The notes: generated by a model from the letters alone, not told the origin. A stretch of DNA of 64,000 nt from Acidimicrobiia bacterium (GCA_012959995.1 DUCC01000012.1:1-64000), one strand, 5' to 3'. Positions 34,476 through 44,056 are shown, numbered from the stretch's first letter. Made by a program: numbers and translations.

Positions 34476-35642
34476 ATGGAAATCATTACCGTCATTGCTT
34501 TGTTGGTTGCCCTTGTCGCAGTGGTCTGGGCTTTGCGGCAATCTTCAGAACCCAGCGGCCCTCCGTTGGATAACGCTGCGTTAGCCCACCACATTGGGGC
34601 GGAGGTAAAAGCGCAAATGTCCGAGGTGGCCACGGCGGCCCTCGAATCAAACAACAAACAGTTCCTCACCTTGGCTGACCAAAAAATGCAAGGCCTTCAA
34701 GCGCCGTTTGATGCCGAAATGAAAAAACTGGCCGAGGAGGTTGGGCGCTTGGAGGAATCAAACAAAGAACGCAAAGGGGCCGTTGATGAGCTGATGAAAC
34801 AAATGGGCACCAAGATCACCGAGTTGAATACCTCCACGGTGACTTTGTCGCAGGCCTTGCGCTCACCGACCTACCGAGGTTCCTGGGGCGAACAACAACT
34901 GCGCAATGTGATTGAGATGGCCGGCATGACGGCCTATTGCGATTTTGAAGAACAAAAACAAGGAGAAAACCAAGAAGGTAATCGGGTGCGTCCCGATGTT
35001 CGGGTACGGCTACCTAATGGTGCTCATCTCGCTATTGATGCCAAAACCCCTTTTGAGGCTTACGCCCGAGCCCAAGAAGCTACTGACCCCGCGGTGGTGG
35101 AGTTAGAACTTAAGGCCCATGCCCTCGCTCTGAAAAAACATGTAGATGAATTGGCTTCTAAAAAATATTGGGAGCACAACGATGGCCCTGCACCGGAGTA
35201 CGTCATCTTGTTTGTGCCTGGTGAATCGTTTCTGGCCGATGCTGCTCGGGCCCGTCCCGAGTTGTTGGCTGAGGCCATGAACAAGCAGGTGTTGTTGGCT
35301 TCGCCGGTGAACCTGTTGGCTTTACTTTGGGCTGTGCATCGCGGGTGGCAAGAGGCCCGTATTTCAGAAAACGCTCGAGAGATTGCCGAGTTGGGCGAAG
35401 AACTTTATAACCGGGTCGGTGTGTTGCTTGAGCATGTAGACAAAACCGGGCGAGGCCTAAGCACTGCGGTCAATGCCTACAACAAACTGGTGGGTTCAGT
35501 AGATGGGCGTCTCATGCCTTCGCTGCGCAAGTTCCCCGAACTGGGGGTGGGAAGCGACGAGTTGACTACCCCACAAGCATTGGAAGCATTGCCGCAAAAA
35601 ATACAGTCTGAAGAGCTAGCGCTCCCGGTCGGTGAAGACTAA
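34476..35642 (+). CDS. rmuC: DNA recombination protein RmuC
   Basis: A 388-residue RmuC-family protein. A single N-terminal membrane segment (IITVIALLVALVAVVWAL) is followed by a coiled coil of about residues 35-110 and the conserved nuclease-fold core: RGSWGEQQLRNVIEMAGM, RVRPDVRVRLPNG, AIDAKTPFEAY and YVILFVPGESFLADA. RmuC limits rearrangements between repeated sequences in E. coli. The stop interlocks with that of the amine oxidase relic on the other strand (CTAA at 35639-35642). The start follows a gap containing a possible gene relic. Confidence 0.93.
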   Translation: MEIITVIALLVALVAVVWALRQSSEPSGPPLDNAALAHHIGAEVKAQMSEVATAALESNNKQFLTLADQKMQGLQAPFDAEMKKLAEEVGRLEESNKERKGAVDELMKQMGTKITELNTSTVTLSQALRSPTYRGSWGEQQLRNVIEMAGMTAYCDFEEQKQGENQEGNRVRPDVRVRLPNGAHLAIDAKTPFEAYARAQEATDPAVVELELKAHALALKKHVDELASKKYWEHNDGPAPEYVILFVPGESFLADAARARPELLAEAMNKQVLLASPVNLLALLWAVHRGWQEARISENAREIAELGEELYNRVGVLLEHVDKTGRGLSTAVNAYNKLVGSVDGRLMPSLRKFPELGVGSDELTTPQALEALPQKIQSEELALPVGED

Positions 35643-36480
35643 AACTGCCAAGTATTAATTACCGCAAGCGCTTCTTCAACTATTTGATCATCGCTCCAAG
35701 TCTCTATTTTGGTGGCTGACCGAGCAGTGTTGTAGCCACCCAAAATCGGTTTACCGGTCCATTTCATAGCGTTGTAGCACTCAACAAAATGCCCACGTTG
35801 ATTCGGCATGTGACCAATGAGGTCAGTCCGGTATCCCAAAACGGTTTTTAAATTTTAAAACCACTTTGTTGATGAGCCCTATACCGAGGTTGTCCACCGC
35901 TGATTGTTGTTTAAGGGGCAACGCAGGATTAAACGAAACCGTACCGGCCGGTAACACCCCTAACGGCAAAGTGATTACCACCGAATCTGCAGTGAATTCC
36001 CCGCTGTTTGTTGCCACCTGAACCTCGCTGGCAGCATGATTGATTGACGAAACTGCCGTGGAGAGCCGAATGTCAAGATCGGTGTTCGTGTCTTGAAACA
36101 AAGGAAGATAGCCACCCACCGAAACGGCGCCGCCTCCTCGCGTTTGGTCCTCTTCCCATGAAGTAGCCATGGCCAACTCATCAATGTGGGCAGGTCATCA
36201 GTGTTCAATTTCGGTGGCCACCGCATAGTCAAACCAGCGCTGTTCTTGAGAGGTAAGTGCAGCACGTAAAGGTGCCAACTGTGGGCCCATAGCGCGGGAA
36301 GTAAGGTATGCCGATGGCCGCCCAGTTTATTGGCCGAGAAATTGATGCAAGTTGAGACCACTGAATCTACGTGCCATCCCAGTCAAAGAGCGGACCGTTG
36401 TTCTCGTCGGTCGAAACAAGATCAATACCCAACAATCGAGCTCGTTGTTTAAGCGGGGTGAAAAGTTGGTGCTGACTAGA
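35639..36480 (-). pseudogene. Flavin amine oxidase pseudogene, N-terminus missing
   Basis: Three minus-strand frames carry successive pieces of one flavin-containing amine oxidase (polyamine oxidase/LSD1-like). Piece A (36480-36367) reads QLFTPLKQRARLLGIDLVST and ends in TAG. Piece B, in another frame, includes EQRWFDYAVATEIEH, then two TGA codons (36200-36195), then GGGAVSVGGYLPLF and NKVVLKFKNRF. Piece C (from about 35839) reads HMPNQRGHFVECYNAMKWTG and GGYNTARSATKIETWSDDQI to the stop at 35639. The N-terminal FAD-binding part is absent because the MocR gene ends at 36483. Frameshifts and stops show this is not functional. Confidence 0.88.
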
Positions 36481-36482
36481 GG

Positions 36483-37832
36483 CTAGGCGCTGATGCGTCG
36501 CCCACCGGAAGCCCGGGCCGCTTCGGCTAACAATTTTGCCAACTGGTCGTAGTCCCCGTCTACTGTGCTCACCGTTAAACGGAGGTGGTCGCTTTTTTTA
36601 TTTACGCAAAAAGGGCTCCCTGGGGCGGCCCCAATGCCGTGAGAAGCCAAGCTGATGAGGGCCGTGGATTCGTCAGCGACCTCCAGCCAAAGATTGAAAC
36701 CTGACTCTCCGGGAATGCTGACCCCCTGCTCAGCGAGTGCCGCCACCAGCGCCGAGCGTCTTTGGGCGTAGGTATGGCTGGATGTGTTTACCAGTTGAGC
36801 CACTGCCGGGTCGGTAAGTAAGTGAAGGAGAACCCCCTGTAATAAGCGGCTGCTCCAGGCTGGCCCGAGTTGGCGGCGGTGAATGAGCGCATTGATGATT
36901 TTGGCTGGGCCACCTACGGCGCCCAGTCGAAGGTCGGGGCCGTAGGCCTTGGAAAAACTATGAATGTGTACTACCTGGTTGGAGAGTCGGCTCCCCAAAG
37001 AGTTGAGGTCAGACCCGGCAACTTCGCCAGAATGGTCATCTTCGATAATTAATAAATCACGGCCTTCAAGAAGTTCGGCTAATTGGTCGGCTCGTTGGGC
37101 AGAAAGATTCCAACCGGTGGGGTTGTGGGCCCGAGGTTGTAAGAGCACCGCTTGAGGGTCAAGTTCAAGGGCTGCGGCAAAGGCCTCTGGGTCGGGTCCG
37201 TCTTTTGCCATGGCCACTGGGAGGAGTTCAGCACCAGCCAACTCCAGCATGTCTAAGGCTGGTGGAAACCCGGGGTCGGTAACGATGACCCGGTCGCCGA
37301 AGTTTATGTTGCTGGTAATAATGCGATCTAAACCGTCCATGGCTCCGTCAACCACGGTGATTAATTGGGCCGGGTACGGCCATTGTTCAACCAATAAATC
37401 ATTCAGGGCGGGAAGGGTTGGCCAATCAAGGTAACTCGAAACGGGTAGTTCGTTGCGTAAAGAGGCGAGGGCGGTTTCTAGCGAGGGCAGCAATTTGGGG
37501 TCGGGGGTGCCGGTGCTGAGATCCCATTGGTAAGTATCGGGGTCAACAGGGACTTGCCAAAAACGGCCAGGGTCGTCTGGTTGACGGCGCGATCGAACAA
37601 AGGTACCGCGCCGGCCGTCAGTAGTGACCAGCCCCGCATGCTGCAAACGACGCCAAGCATCGGTCACCGTAGAAGGGCTAATGCCTAGGGCTTGAGCGAC
37701 GGAGCGCACCGTGGGAAGCCGATCGTTGCCGCTGACCTCGCCGGAGCTAATTAAACGCCCCACGGCGGCGGCGATACCCGCCGGGCTTTTGTCGGTGACG
37801 GAGTTGGTAATGATGTTGAGGAGGTTGTGCAT
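36483..37832 (-). CDS. MocR-type GntR regulator with aminotransferase-like domain
   Basis: A 449-residue MocR protein: an N-terminal GntR winged helix (LPTVRSVAQALGISPSTVTD, then AWRRLQHAGLVTTDGRRGTF) and a fold-type I aminotransferase-like effector domain with the PLP lysine in HSFSKAYGPDLRLG. Such proteins sense amino compounds through PLP. The ATG at 37832 has no clear ribosome-binding site; the ORF can extend to 37883. It diverges from the pyrimidine operon at 37944, and TGTGCC-GATT-GGCACA lies between. Control of that operon, whose transaminase acts on beta-alanine-type compounds, is likely but inferred. Confidence 0.88.
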   Translation of the reverse strand: MHNLLNIITNSVTDKSPAGIAAAVGRLISSGEVSGNDRLPTVRSVAQALGISPSTVTDAWRRLQHAGLVTTDGRRGTFVRSRRQPDDPGRFWQVPVDPDTYQWDLSTGTPDPKLLPSLETALASLRNELPVSSYLDWPTLPALNDLLVEQWPYPAQLITVVDGAMDGLDRIITSNINFGDRVIVTDPGFPPALDMLELAGAELLPVAMAKDGPDPEAFAAALELDPQAVLLQPRAHNPTGWNLSAQRADQLAELLEGRDLLIIEDDHSGEVAGSDLNSLGSRLSNQVVHIHSFSKAYGPDLRLGAVGGPAKIINALIHRRQLGPAWSSRLLQGVLLHLLTDPAVAQLVNTSSHTYAQRRSALVAALAEQGVSIPGESGFNLWLEVADESTALISLASHGIGAAPGSPFCVNKKSDHLRLTVSTVDGDYDQLAKLLAEAARASGGRRISA

Positions 37833-37866
37833 ATTTTTTTGATTGTTACTAAATGGGTATTGTGTG

Positions 37867-37882
37867 TGTGCCGATTGGCACA
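37867..37882. promoter_or_regulatory. Candidate MocR operator in the divergent gap
   Basis: TGTGCC and GGCACA form a perfect 6-bp inverted repeat with a 4-base spacer, GATT. It lies in the 111-bp gap between the MocR gene (start 37832, leftward) and the beta-ureidopropionase gene (start 37944). The flanks are alternating TG/GT, partly low complexity, which reduces the weight of the call. Binding by the adjacent regulator is inferred from position only. Confidence 0.35.
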
Positions 37883-37943
37883 TAGTGTGTCAGAAAGAAA
37901 ATGATGTTGCAAGACCCGATTGAAACATTTTGAGGAGAAACCC

Positions 37944-38786
37944 ATGACAAACATCGTTCGTTCAGCCATGGTCCAAGCAGCGTGGACCGGCGATAAAGAA
38001 TCAATGATTCAACTTCACGAGCAATACGTAGCCGAGGCAGCAGCCAATGGGGTGCAAGTTATGTGCTTCCAGGAGTTGTTCTACGGCCCGTACTTTTGCC
38101 AAGTGCAAGACGCCGCTTTTTATGACTACGCCGAAGCCATTCCTGACGGCCCCATCACCAAACGCTTTCAAGAACTTGCAGCTAAACACAACATGGTGTT
38201 GATTTTGCCCATGTACGAAAAAGCCCAAGAAGGTTTTTTGTATAACACCGCAGCGGTCATCGACGCTGACGGCACCTACCTAGGCAAATATCGCAAGACC
38301 CATATCCCGCAGGTCAAAGGTTTCTGGGAAAAGTTCTACTTCCGTCCCGGCAACTTGGGCTACCCGGTGTTCGACACGGCAGTAGGCCGAGTGGGCGTTT
38401 ACATCTGTTATGACCGTCATTTCCCCGAAGGATGGCGTGCCTTGGGCCTCAACGGTGCCCAAATGGTCTTTAACCCATCGGCCACCAGTCGTGGACTTTC
38501 TAAGTACCTGTGGCAAATTGAGCAACCCGCTTCTGCGGTGGCCAACATGTACTTCGTGGGCGCCATTAACCGGGTAGGAATTGAAGACTTGGGTGAAAAC
38601 GATTTCTACGGCACCACTTATTTTGTCGACCCCCGAGGCCAGTACGTGGGCGATGTTTGTTCAGAAACCGAAAACGAACTCATCGTACGAGACCTTGACC
38701 TTGACCAAGTAGAAGAAACCCGCAACCAATGGGCCTTTTACCGTGACCGCCGCCCCGACATGTACGACCCACTGGTTCAACCGTAG
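37944..38786 (+). CDS. Beta-ureidopropionase-like carbon-nitrogen hydrolase
   Basis: A 280-residue nitrilase-superfamily amidohydrolase with Glu in CFQELFYGPYF, Lys in KYRKTHIPQ and Cys in VYICYDRHFPEGWR as the catalytic triad. The pattern and operon (dihydropyrimidinase, transaminase, semialdehyde dehydrogenase) point to N-carbamoyl-beta-alanine hydrolysis to beta-alanine, CO2 and ammonia. N-carbamoylputrescine amidase is the main alternative. The ATG at 37944 follows TGAGGAGAAACCC; the ORF extends back to 37920 without support. It is the first gene of the operon. Confidence 0.88.
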   Translation: MTNIVRSAMVQAAWTGDKESMIQLHEQYVAEAAANGVQVMCFQELFYGPYFCQVQDAAFYDYAEAIPDGPITKRFQELAAKHNMVLILPMYEKAQEGFLYNTAAVIDADGTYLGKYRKTHIPQVKGFWEKFYFRPGNLGYPVFDTAVGRVGVYICYDRHFPEGWRALGLNGAQMVFNPSATSRGLSKYLWQIEQPASAVANMYFVGAINRVGIEDLGENDFYGTTYFVDPRGQYVGDVCSETENELIVRDLDLDQVEETRNQWAFYRDRRPDMYDPLVQP

Positions 38787-38810
38787 TTCAACGACCCATC
38801 GGAGAAAAAT

Positions 38811-40100
38811 ATGGCTACCAACGCAGAACTCTTAGCACGCCATAAGGCGGTGTTGCCGTCTTGGCTGGCCCAGTACTACAACCCTCCTATTTCTTTGGAT
38901 AGCGGTGAAGGACGCCACGTTTTTGATGTGGAAGGCAACCGTTACCTCGACTTCTTTGGTGGTATTTTGACCACCAGCCTGGGTTACAACATCCCAGAGG
39001 TCACTCAAGCTATTCAAGCGCAGGCCCCCAAAACCCTGCACTCGTCAACGCTTTATCTTTCGGAACCCATGATTGAGTTGGCTGAACTCATTGCTGACCT
39101 TTCGGGTATTCCCGATGCCAAAGTATTTTTTACCACCTCGGGAACCGAAGCCAATGATGCTGCTTTGATGCTGGCCACTACTTATCGGAAGTCCAACCAA
39201 GTGTTGGCTATGCGCAACAGTTACCACGGCCGGTCGTTTACTACCATTGCCATTACTGCGCAACGGTCTTGGTCACCCACCAGCGTGAGCGGGCTCTCGG
39301 TCAATTACGTCCACGGCGGCTACCGCTTGCGGAGCCCTTTCCGGGCTTTCGATGACGAGGCTTACACCACAGCCTGTGTCGACGACCTGACCCAAGTGTT
39401 TGACATGATGACCTCCGGTGACGTGGCGGCCATGATCGCTGAACCCATTCAAGGAGTGGGCGGCTTTGCCACCCCACCCGACGGTTTCTTTGGCGCCATG
39501 AAAAAAGAACTCGACAACCGCGGTGTGCTCTTTATCTCTGATGAGGTCCAAACCGGCTGGGGCCGCACCGGCGACCATTTCTGGGGCTACCAAGCTCACG
39601 GCATTACTCCCGACATTTTGACCTTTGCCAAAGGGGTGGGCAACGGTTTGGCTTTAGGCGGGGTAGTGGCTAGCGCCGAATTGATGGACTCTTTGCCCGG
39701 CAACTCGCTTTCGACCTTCGGCGGGAACCCGCTGAGTAGCGCCGGTGCCCTCGCCACCATCAACTACATGTTGGACAACGACACTCAAGGCAACTCGAAA
39801 CGTATGGGTGAGCGCTTGGTGGCCAAACTGCAACCAGCAGTTGATGACTCCACCGTAGTGGCCGAACTCCGTGGTCGCGGATTGATGCAAGCCATCGAGA
39901 CCGTGCAGCCCGGCTCATTAGAGCCTAATGTTGAAGCGGCTAGTCAAATCATTGAACAAGCTCGTGTCGCTGGCCTGTTAATCGGTAAGGGCGGGCTCTA
40001 CGGCAACGTTTTACGTATCGCTCCACCCATGACGGTGACCGAAGCAGAAATTGACGAAGCAGGCGACATTTTAGTTGACTGTATAAAAGCATTGGATTAA
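38811..40100 (+). CDS. Class III aminotransferase (beta-alanine/3-aminoisobutyrate type)
   Basis: A 429-residue PLP-dependent aminotransferase resembling the AGXT2 branch, with FFTTSGTEANDAALMLATTY, SYHGRSFTTIAI, the PLP-contacting Asp in FISDEVQTGWGRTG and the Schiff-base Lys in LTFAKGVGNGLALGG. AGXT2-type enzymes transfer the amino group of beta-alanine or 3-aminoisobutyrate to pyruvate or glyoxylate, giving the semialdehyde used by the dehydrogenase encoded downstream. Ribosome-binding site GGAGAAAAAT. It sits 24 bp after the ureidopropionase gene. Confidence 0.9.
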   Translation: MATNAELLARHKAVLPSWLAQYYNPPISLDSGEGRHVFDVEGNRYLDFFGGILTTSLGYNIPEVTQAIQAQAPKTLHSSTLYLSEPMIELAELIADLSGIPDAKVFFTTSGTEANDAALMLATTYRKSNQVLAMRNSYHGRSFTTIAITAQRSWSPTSVSGLSVNYVHGGYRLRSPFRAFDDEAYTTACVDDLTQVFDMMTSGDVAAMIAEPIQGVGGFATPPDGFFGAMKKELDNRGVLFISDEVQTGWGRTGDHFWGYQAHGITPDILTFAKGVGNGLALGGVVASAELMDSLPGNSLSTFGGNPLSSAGALATINYMLDNDTQGNSKRMGERLVAKLQPAVDDSTVVAELRGRGLMQAIETVQPGSLEPNVEAASQIIEQARVAGLLIGKGGLYGNVLRIAPPMTVTEAEIDEAGDILVDCIKALD

Positions 40101-40125
40101 TAAACCAAGACAAAGAGGGGAAATC

Positions 40126-41538
40126 ATGACCAAGCTCATTAAAAATGGAACCGTAGTTAGCGCTACCGGCCGCCACGCAGCAGAAGTGTTGGTGGATGGA
40201 GCAACCATTGTGGCGCTATTGCAACCCGGTTCGGATACGGCATTAGCTGCCGAAGCCGGCGCCGAAGAGGTTATCGATGCCACTGGTAAATACGTCATAC
40301 CCGGCGGTATCGACAGCCACACCCACATGGAATTGCCTTTCGGTGGAACCGCCGCCTCCGACACTTTCGAAACGGGAAGCCGTGCTGCTGCTTGGGGCGG
40401 AACCACTACCATTATTGACTTTGCTGTTCAAACCTATGGCCAAAATGTACGCGATTCGCTAGAGGCCTGGTTCGCAAAAGCCGAAGGTGAATGCGCCGTG
40501 GACTACGGATTCCACATGATTCTGGGCGACATTAACGAAGCGTCATTAAAAGAAATGGACACTTTGGTCGGCGAAGGCATTAGCAGTTTCAAACTATTCA
40601 TGGCTTACCCCGGCGTCTTCTACAGCGATGATGGCCAAATCTTGCGAGCCATGCAAGTAGCGGCCAACAACGGCTCGCTTATTTCTATGCACGCCGAGAA
40701 CGGTATTGCCATTGATGTGTTGGCCGAACAGGCAGCTTCTCGTGGCGATACTGGCCCGGTGTTTCACGGGTTGACCCGCCCGTCGTTGTTGGAAGGTGAA
40801 GCCACTTTCCGAGCGATTCAATTGGCCCTGGTGGCTGGCGCTCCGGTTTATTTTGTGCACCTTTCATCGAGCGAAGCACTCGAAGCCGTGGCTGCGGCAA
40901 AAGACAAAGGCCACAACGTTTTTGCCGAGACCTGCCCGCAATACCTGTACCTCAACCTGGAAGACCACCTCGGTGCTCCAGGTTTTGCCGGGGCTGGTTA
41001 CGTTTGTTCAGCGCCCCTGCGCACCAAGCACCACTCCCACCAAACCGATTTATGGAAGGGCCTACGCACCAACGATCTGTCCATCGTGGCCACCGACCAT
41101 TGCCCTTTCTGCATGAAGGATCAAAAAGACCTTGGGGTAGATGACTTCCGGGCTATCCCCAACGGAATCGGCGGGGTTGAACACCGCATGGACCTCATTT
41201 ACCAGGGTGTGGTTATGGGCGAAATGACCCTCGAGCGTTGGGTAGAAACTTGTTCCACTACCCCGGCCCGCATGTTTGGTATCTACCCGCAAAAGGGCGT
41301 TATCGCCCCCGGTTCAGATGCCGACATTGTGCTCTACGACCCGCAAGCCACCAGCACCATTTCGGTAGACACCCATCACATGAACATGGATTACTCGGCC
41401 TACGAAGGCATAGAGATTGCCGGCAAAGTCGACACCGTCATGTCTAAAGGCAAGGTCATTATTTCTGATAACGCTTATCACGGCCGAAAAGGTGACGGCA
41501 GTTACCTTAAACGTGGTTTGTCTACTTACCTTCACTAA
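40126..41538 (+). CDS. hydA: Dihydropyrimidinase
   Basis: A 470-residue cyclic amidohydrolase. GGIDSHTHMELPFGG gives the HxH metal ligands, SSFKLFMAYPGV has the carboxylated Lys, and MHAENG and VHLSSSEALEAVAAAKDKGH supply the next histidines; ATDHCPF the Asp/His. It opens dihydrouracil, dihydrothymine or hydantoins to N-carbamoyl amino acids, the substrate of the ureidopropionase at 37944. Good ribosome-binding site AGGGGAAATC. No gene for the preceding step, a PydA-type dihydropyrimidine dehydrogenase, lies here. Confidence 0.94.
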   Translation: MTKLIKNGTVVSATGRHAAEVLVDGATIVALLQPGSDTALAAEAGAEEVIDATGKYVIPGGIDSHTHMELPFGGTAASDTFETGSRAAAWGGTTTIIDFAVQTYGQNVRDSLEAWFAKAEGECAVDYGFHMILGDINEASLKEMDTLVGEGISSFKLFMAYPGVFYSDDGQILRAMQVAANNGSLISMHAENGIAIDVLAEQAASRGDTGPVFHGLTRPSLLEGEATFRAIQLALVAGAPVYFVHLSSSEALEAVAAAKDKGHNVFAETCPQYLYLNLEDHLGAPGFAGAGYVCSAPLRTKHHSHQTDLWKGLRTNDLSIVATDHCPFCMKDQKDLGVDDFRAIPNGIGGVEHRMDLIYQGVVMGEMTLERWVETCSTTPARMFGIYPQKGVIAPGSDADIVLYDPQATSTISVDTHHMNMDYSAYEGIEIAGKVDTVMSKGKVIISDNAYHGRKGDGSYLKRGLSTYLH

Positions 41539-41556
41539 TCATTTTCAGGAGCACCA

Positions 41557-43044
41557 ATGCAAGAAATTCATCACCTCGTTGATGGCCAAGCCAAACCGGG
41601 CACTTCGGGAAACACCGCACCAGTGTTTAACCCGGCGACCGGTGAACAAACCGGCCAGATCGGCTTGGCATCAATCGAAGAAGTCGACCAAGCAGTCGCT
41701 TCGTCTAAAGCAGCTTTTCAAGAGTGGGGCACCGTGTCGGTGGCTCGCCGTACCAAGTTGCTTTACAACTTTCGCAACCTTGTGGAAGCCAACGCTGACG
41801 AAATTGCTCGTCGTTTAACCGCCGAACACGGAAAAGTAGGCGACGATGCCCGTGGCGAAGTAGCACGAGGCATTGAAAACATTGAGTTTGCTTGCGGCGT
41901 AGCCGATGCGCTTAAAGGCACCCACACCGAACACGCCTCAACGGGAGTAGACGTTTATTCAGTGCGGCAGCCGTTGGGGGTTTGTGCGGGAATAACCCCA
42001 TTTAATTTTCCAGCAATGGTGCCTTTGTGGATGATCCCGAATGCCGTGGCTTGCGGAAACACGTTCATCTTGAAGCCTTCAGAGCGTGACCCTTCTGCTC
42101 CTCGCTTCATTGTTGAACTCGCCCAAGAAGCCGGCTTCCCTCCAGGGGTCATCAACATGGTTAACGGCGACAAAGTAGCAGTGGACCGCTTGCTGGAACA
42201 CCCTGATATCAAAGCAGTGAGCTTTGTCGGGTCAACCCCCATCGCTAAATATGTTTACGCCACCGGGGCCGCCCACGGCAAACGAGTACAAGCCCTCGGA
42301 GGCGCCAAAAACCATATGATCGTGTTGCCCGATGCCGACATCAATTTGGCCGCCGATGCCGCAGTCTCTGCCGCTTATGGTTCAGCTGGCGAACGCTGCA
42401 TGGCTATTTCAGTGGTGGTGGCTGTGGGTGGCGTAGCCGACCAATTGGTTCCGGCCATTAAAGAACGCATGTCCAAGTTGGTTATTGGCCACGGTGATGA
42501 TCCCGCCTCAGAAATGGGCCCGGTAATCACCTGTGAGCATCGTGACCGGGTAGCGGGTTACATCGCCGCCGGTGCCGAAGCAGGCGCCGATGTGGTGGTC
42601 GATGGACGAGATTTCGCCTTTGAAGGCAACGGGTCGTTTATTGGTGTTTCTTTGTTGGACAACGTCACCACCGATATGAGCGTTTACACCGACGAGATTT
42701 TTGGTCCAGTGCTTTGCGTGGTCCGGGTAGACACCTATGCCGAAGGCGTGCAAATGATTGCCGACAATGATTTCGGTAACGGAGCGGCCATCTTTACCCG
42801 AGACGGGGGAGCAGCTCGTCAGTTCCAACAAGATGCCGACGCAGGCATGGTGGGTATTAACGTGCCTATTCCTGTACCGGTAGGTTACCACTCGTTTGGT
42901 GGTTGGAAAGACTCACTCTTTGGCGACACCACCATGTATGGCCCAGAGGGAATGCGTTTTTACACCCGCCCCAAGGTGGTAACCAGCCGCTGGCCCGACC
43001 CCGCAACCAGCAGCGTTGACCTGGGCTTCCCCCAAAACGATTGA
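41557..43044 (+). CDS. mmsA: CoA-acylating methylmalonate-semialdehyde dehydrogenase
   Basis: A 495-residue aldehyde dehydrogenase of the MmsA/IolA group. FNFPAMVPLWMIPNAVACGN is the characteristic MmsA segment, SERDPSAPRFIVELAQEAGF and FVGSTPIAKYVYATGAAHGK the nucleotide region, and GSAGERCMAISVVV holds the catalytic Cys. It turns malonate or methylmalonate semialdehyde from the transaminase into acetyl-CoA or propionyl-CoA. A role as the missing aminomuconate-semialdehyde dehydrogenase of the tryptophan operon is unlikely, since that enzyme is not CoA-acylating. Ribosome-binding site CAGGAGCACC. Confidence 0.93.
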   Translation: MQEIHHLVDGQAKPGTSGNTAPVFNPATGEQTGQIGLASIEEVDQAVASSKAAFQEWGTVSVARRTKLLYNFRNLVEANADEIARRLTAEHGKVGDDARGEVARGIENIEFACGVADALKGTHTEHASTGVDVYSVRQPLGVCAGITPFNFPAMVPLWMIPNAVACGNTFILKPSERDPSAPRFIVELAQEAGFPPGVINMVNGDKVAVDRLLEHPDIKAVSFVGSTPIAKYVYATGAAHGKRVQALGGAKNHMIVLPDADINLAADAAVSAAYGSAGERCMAISVVVAVGGVADQLVPAIKERMSKLVIGHGDDPASEMGPVITCEHRDRVAGYIAAGAEAGADVVVDGRDFAFEGNGSFIGVSLLDNVTTDMSVYTDEIFGPVLCVVRVDTYAEGVQMIADNDFGNGAAIFTRDGGAARQFQQDADAGMVGINVPIPVPVGYHSFGGWKDSLFGDTTMYGPEGMRFYTRPKVVTSRWPDPATSSVDLGFPQND

Positions 43045-43057
43045 TCGGAGACTAGTA

Positions 43058-44056
43058 ATGGATTTTGGTGTAGTACTTCAAACTGACCCCCCGGCCTCTC
43101 GGGTGGTTGAGTTGGCTCGTTTGGCTGAAACCTTAGGTTTTACCCACGGGTACACCTTCGACAGCCACGTGCTTTGGCAAGAGCCGTTTCCGATTTATGG
43201 CGCCATGTTGGCCGCTACCGAAAAAATGATCATTGGCCCGATGGTCACCAACCCCGGTACACGAGACTGGACGGTTATCGCCTCGTTGTTCGCCACGCTA
43301 AACGACATGTACGGCGAACGTACCGTTTGTGGTATCGGCCGAGGCGACTCCGCTATGCGGGTTATTGGTAAAAAGCCGTGCAACTTGGCCACTCTGGAAG
43401 AATCCATGAAGGTCATCAAAGCCTTAGCCGAAGGCGAAGAAGTCGACTATCACGGAACACCCCTCTCGTTTCCTTGGCGCCAAGGAGGGTCGCTGCCCGT
43501 CTGGATGGCTGCCTATGGCCCTAAAGCCTTGGCGCTCTGTGGCCGACAAGCCGACGGGTATGTTTTGCAGTTAGCCGACCCACAAATAGCGGCCTGGACC
43601 ATCGGCGCCGTTCGACAGTCCGCTGAAGAAGCAGGCCGCGACCCGGATTCCATCACTTTCTGTGTGGTAGCACCGGCCTATGTGGGTGACGACATCGCCC
43701 ACCAGCGAGACCAAGTTCGTTGGTTTGGCGGCATGGTGGGTAATCACGTAGCCGACTTGGTGGGTCGTTATGGCGCCGACAGTTCCATGGTTCCTCAAGC
43801 CCTGACCGATTACATCGAAGGCCGCAAAGGCTACGACTACGCCGACCACGGTCGGGCGGGTGCTGAACATACCGACTTTGTACCCGACGAGATTTTGGAT
43901 CGCTTCTGTATTTTGGGCAACGAGGCAGCGCACATTGAGCGTTTAGAAGAACTCCGTGCTTTGGGCGTTGACCAGTTTGCGGTGTACCTGATGCACGACC
44001 AAAAAGAAGAGACGCTAAACGCTTACGGCCAACACATTATTCCGGCTTTTCAGTGA
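43058..44056 (+). CDS. Luciferase-like (LLM) F420- or FMN-dependent oxidoreductase
   Basis: A 332-residue TIM-barrel LLM protein. MDFGVVLQTDPPASRVVELA at the start, TVCGIGRGDSAMR and LPVWMAAYGPKALALCGR are typical of the F420-dependent branch related to methylenetetrahydromethanopterin reductase (I recall a CPS_4043-type subfamily). ATG 43058 follows ATCGGAGACT. It is coded between the semialdehyde dehydrogenase and the ABC importer, with a GTGA overlap to the latter, so it belongs to the pyrimidine operon. It may reduce or oxidise a pyrimidine ring in place of dihydropyrimidine dehydrogenase, or open it like RutA, which is also LLM fold. This is inference; the cofactor is not proven. Confidence 0.85.
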   Translation: MDFGVVLQTDPPASRVVELARLAETLGFTHGYTFDSHVLWQEPFPIYGAMLAATEKMIIGPMVTNPGTRDWTVIASLFATLNDMYGERTVCGIGRGDSAMRVIGKKPCNLATLEESMKVIKALAEGEEVDYHGTPLSFPWRQGGSLPVWMAAYGPKALALCGRQADGYVLQLADPQIAAWTIGAVRQSAEEAGRDPDSITFCVVAPAYVGDDIAHQRDQVRWFGGMVGNHVADLVGRYGADSSMVPQALTDYIEGRKGYDYADHGRAGAEHTDFVPDEILDRFCILGNEAAHIERLEELRALGVDQFAVYLMHDQKEETLNAYGQHIIPAFQ

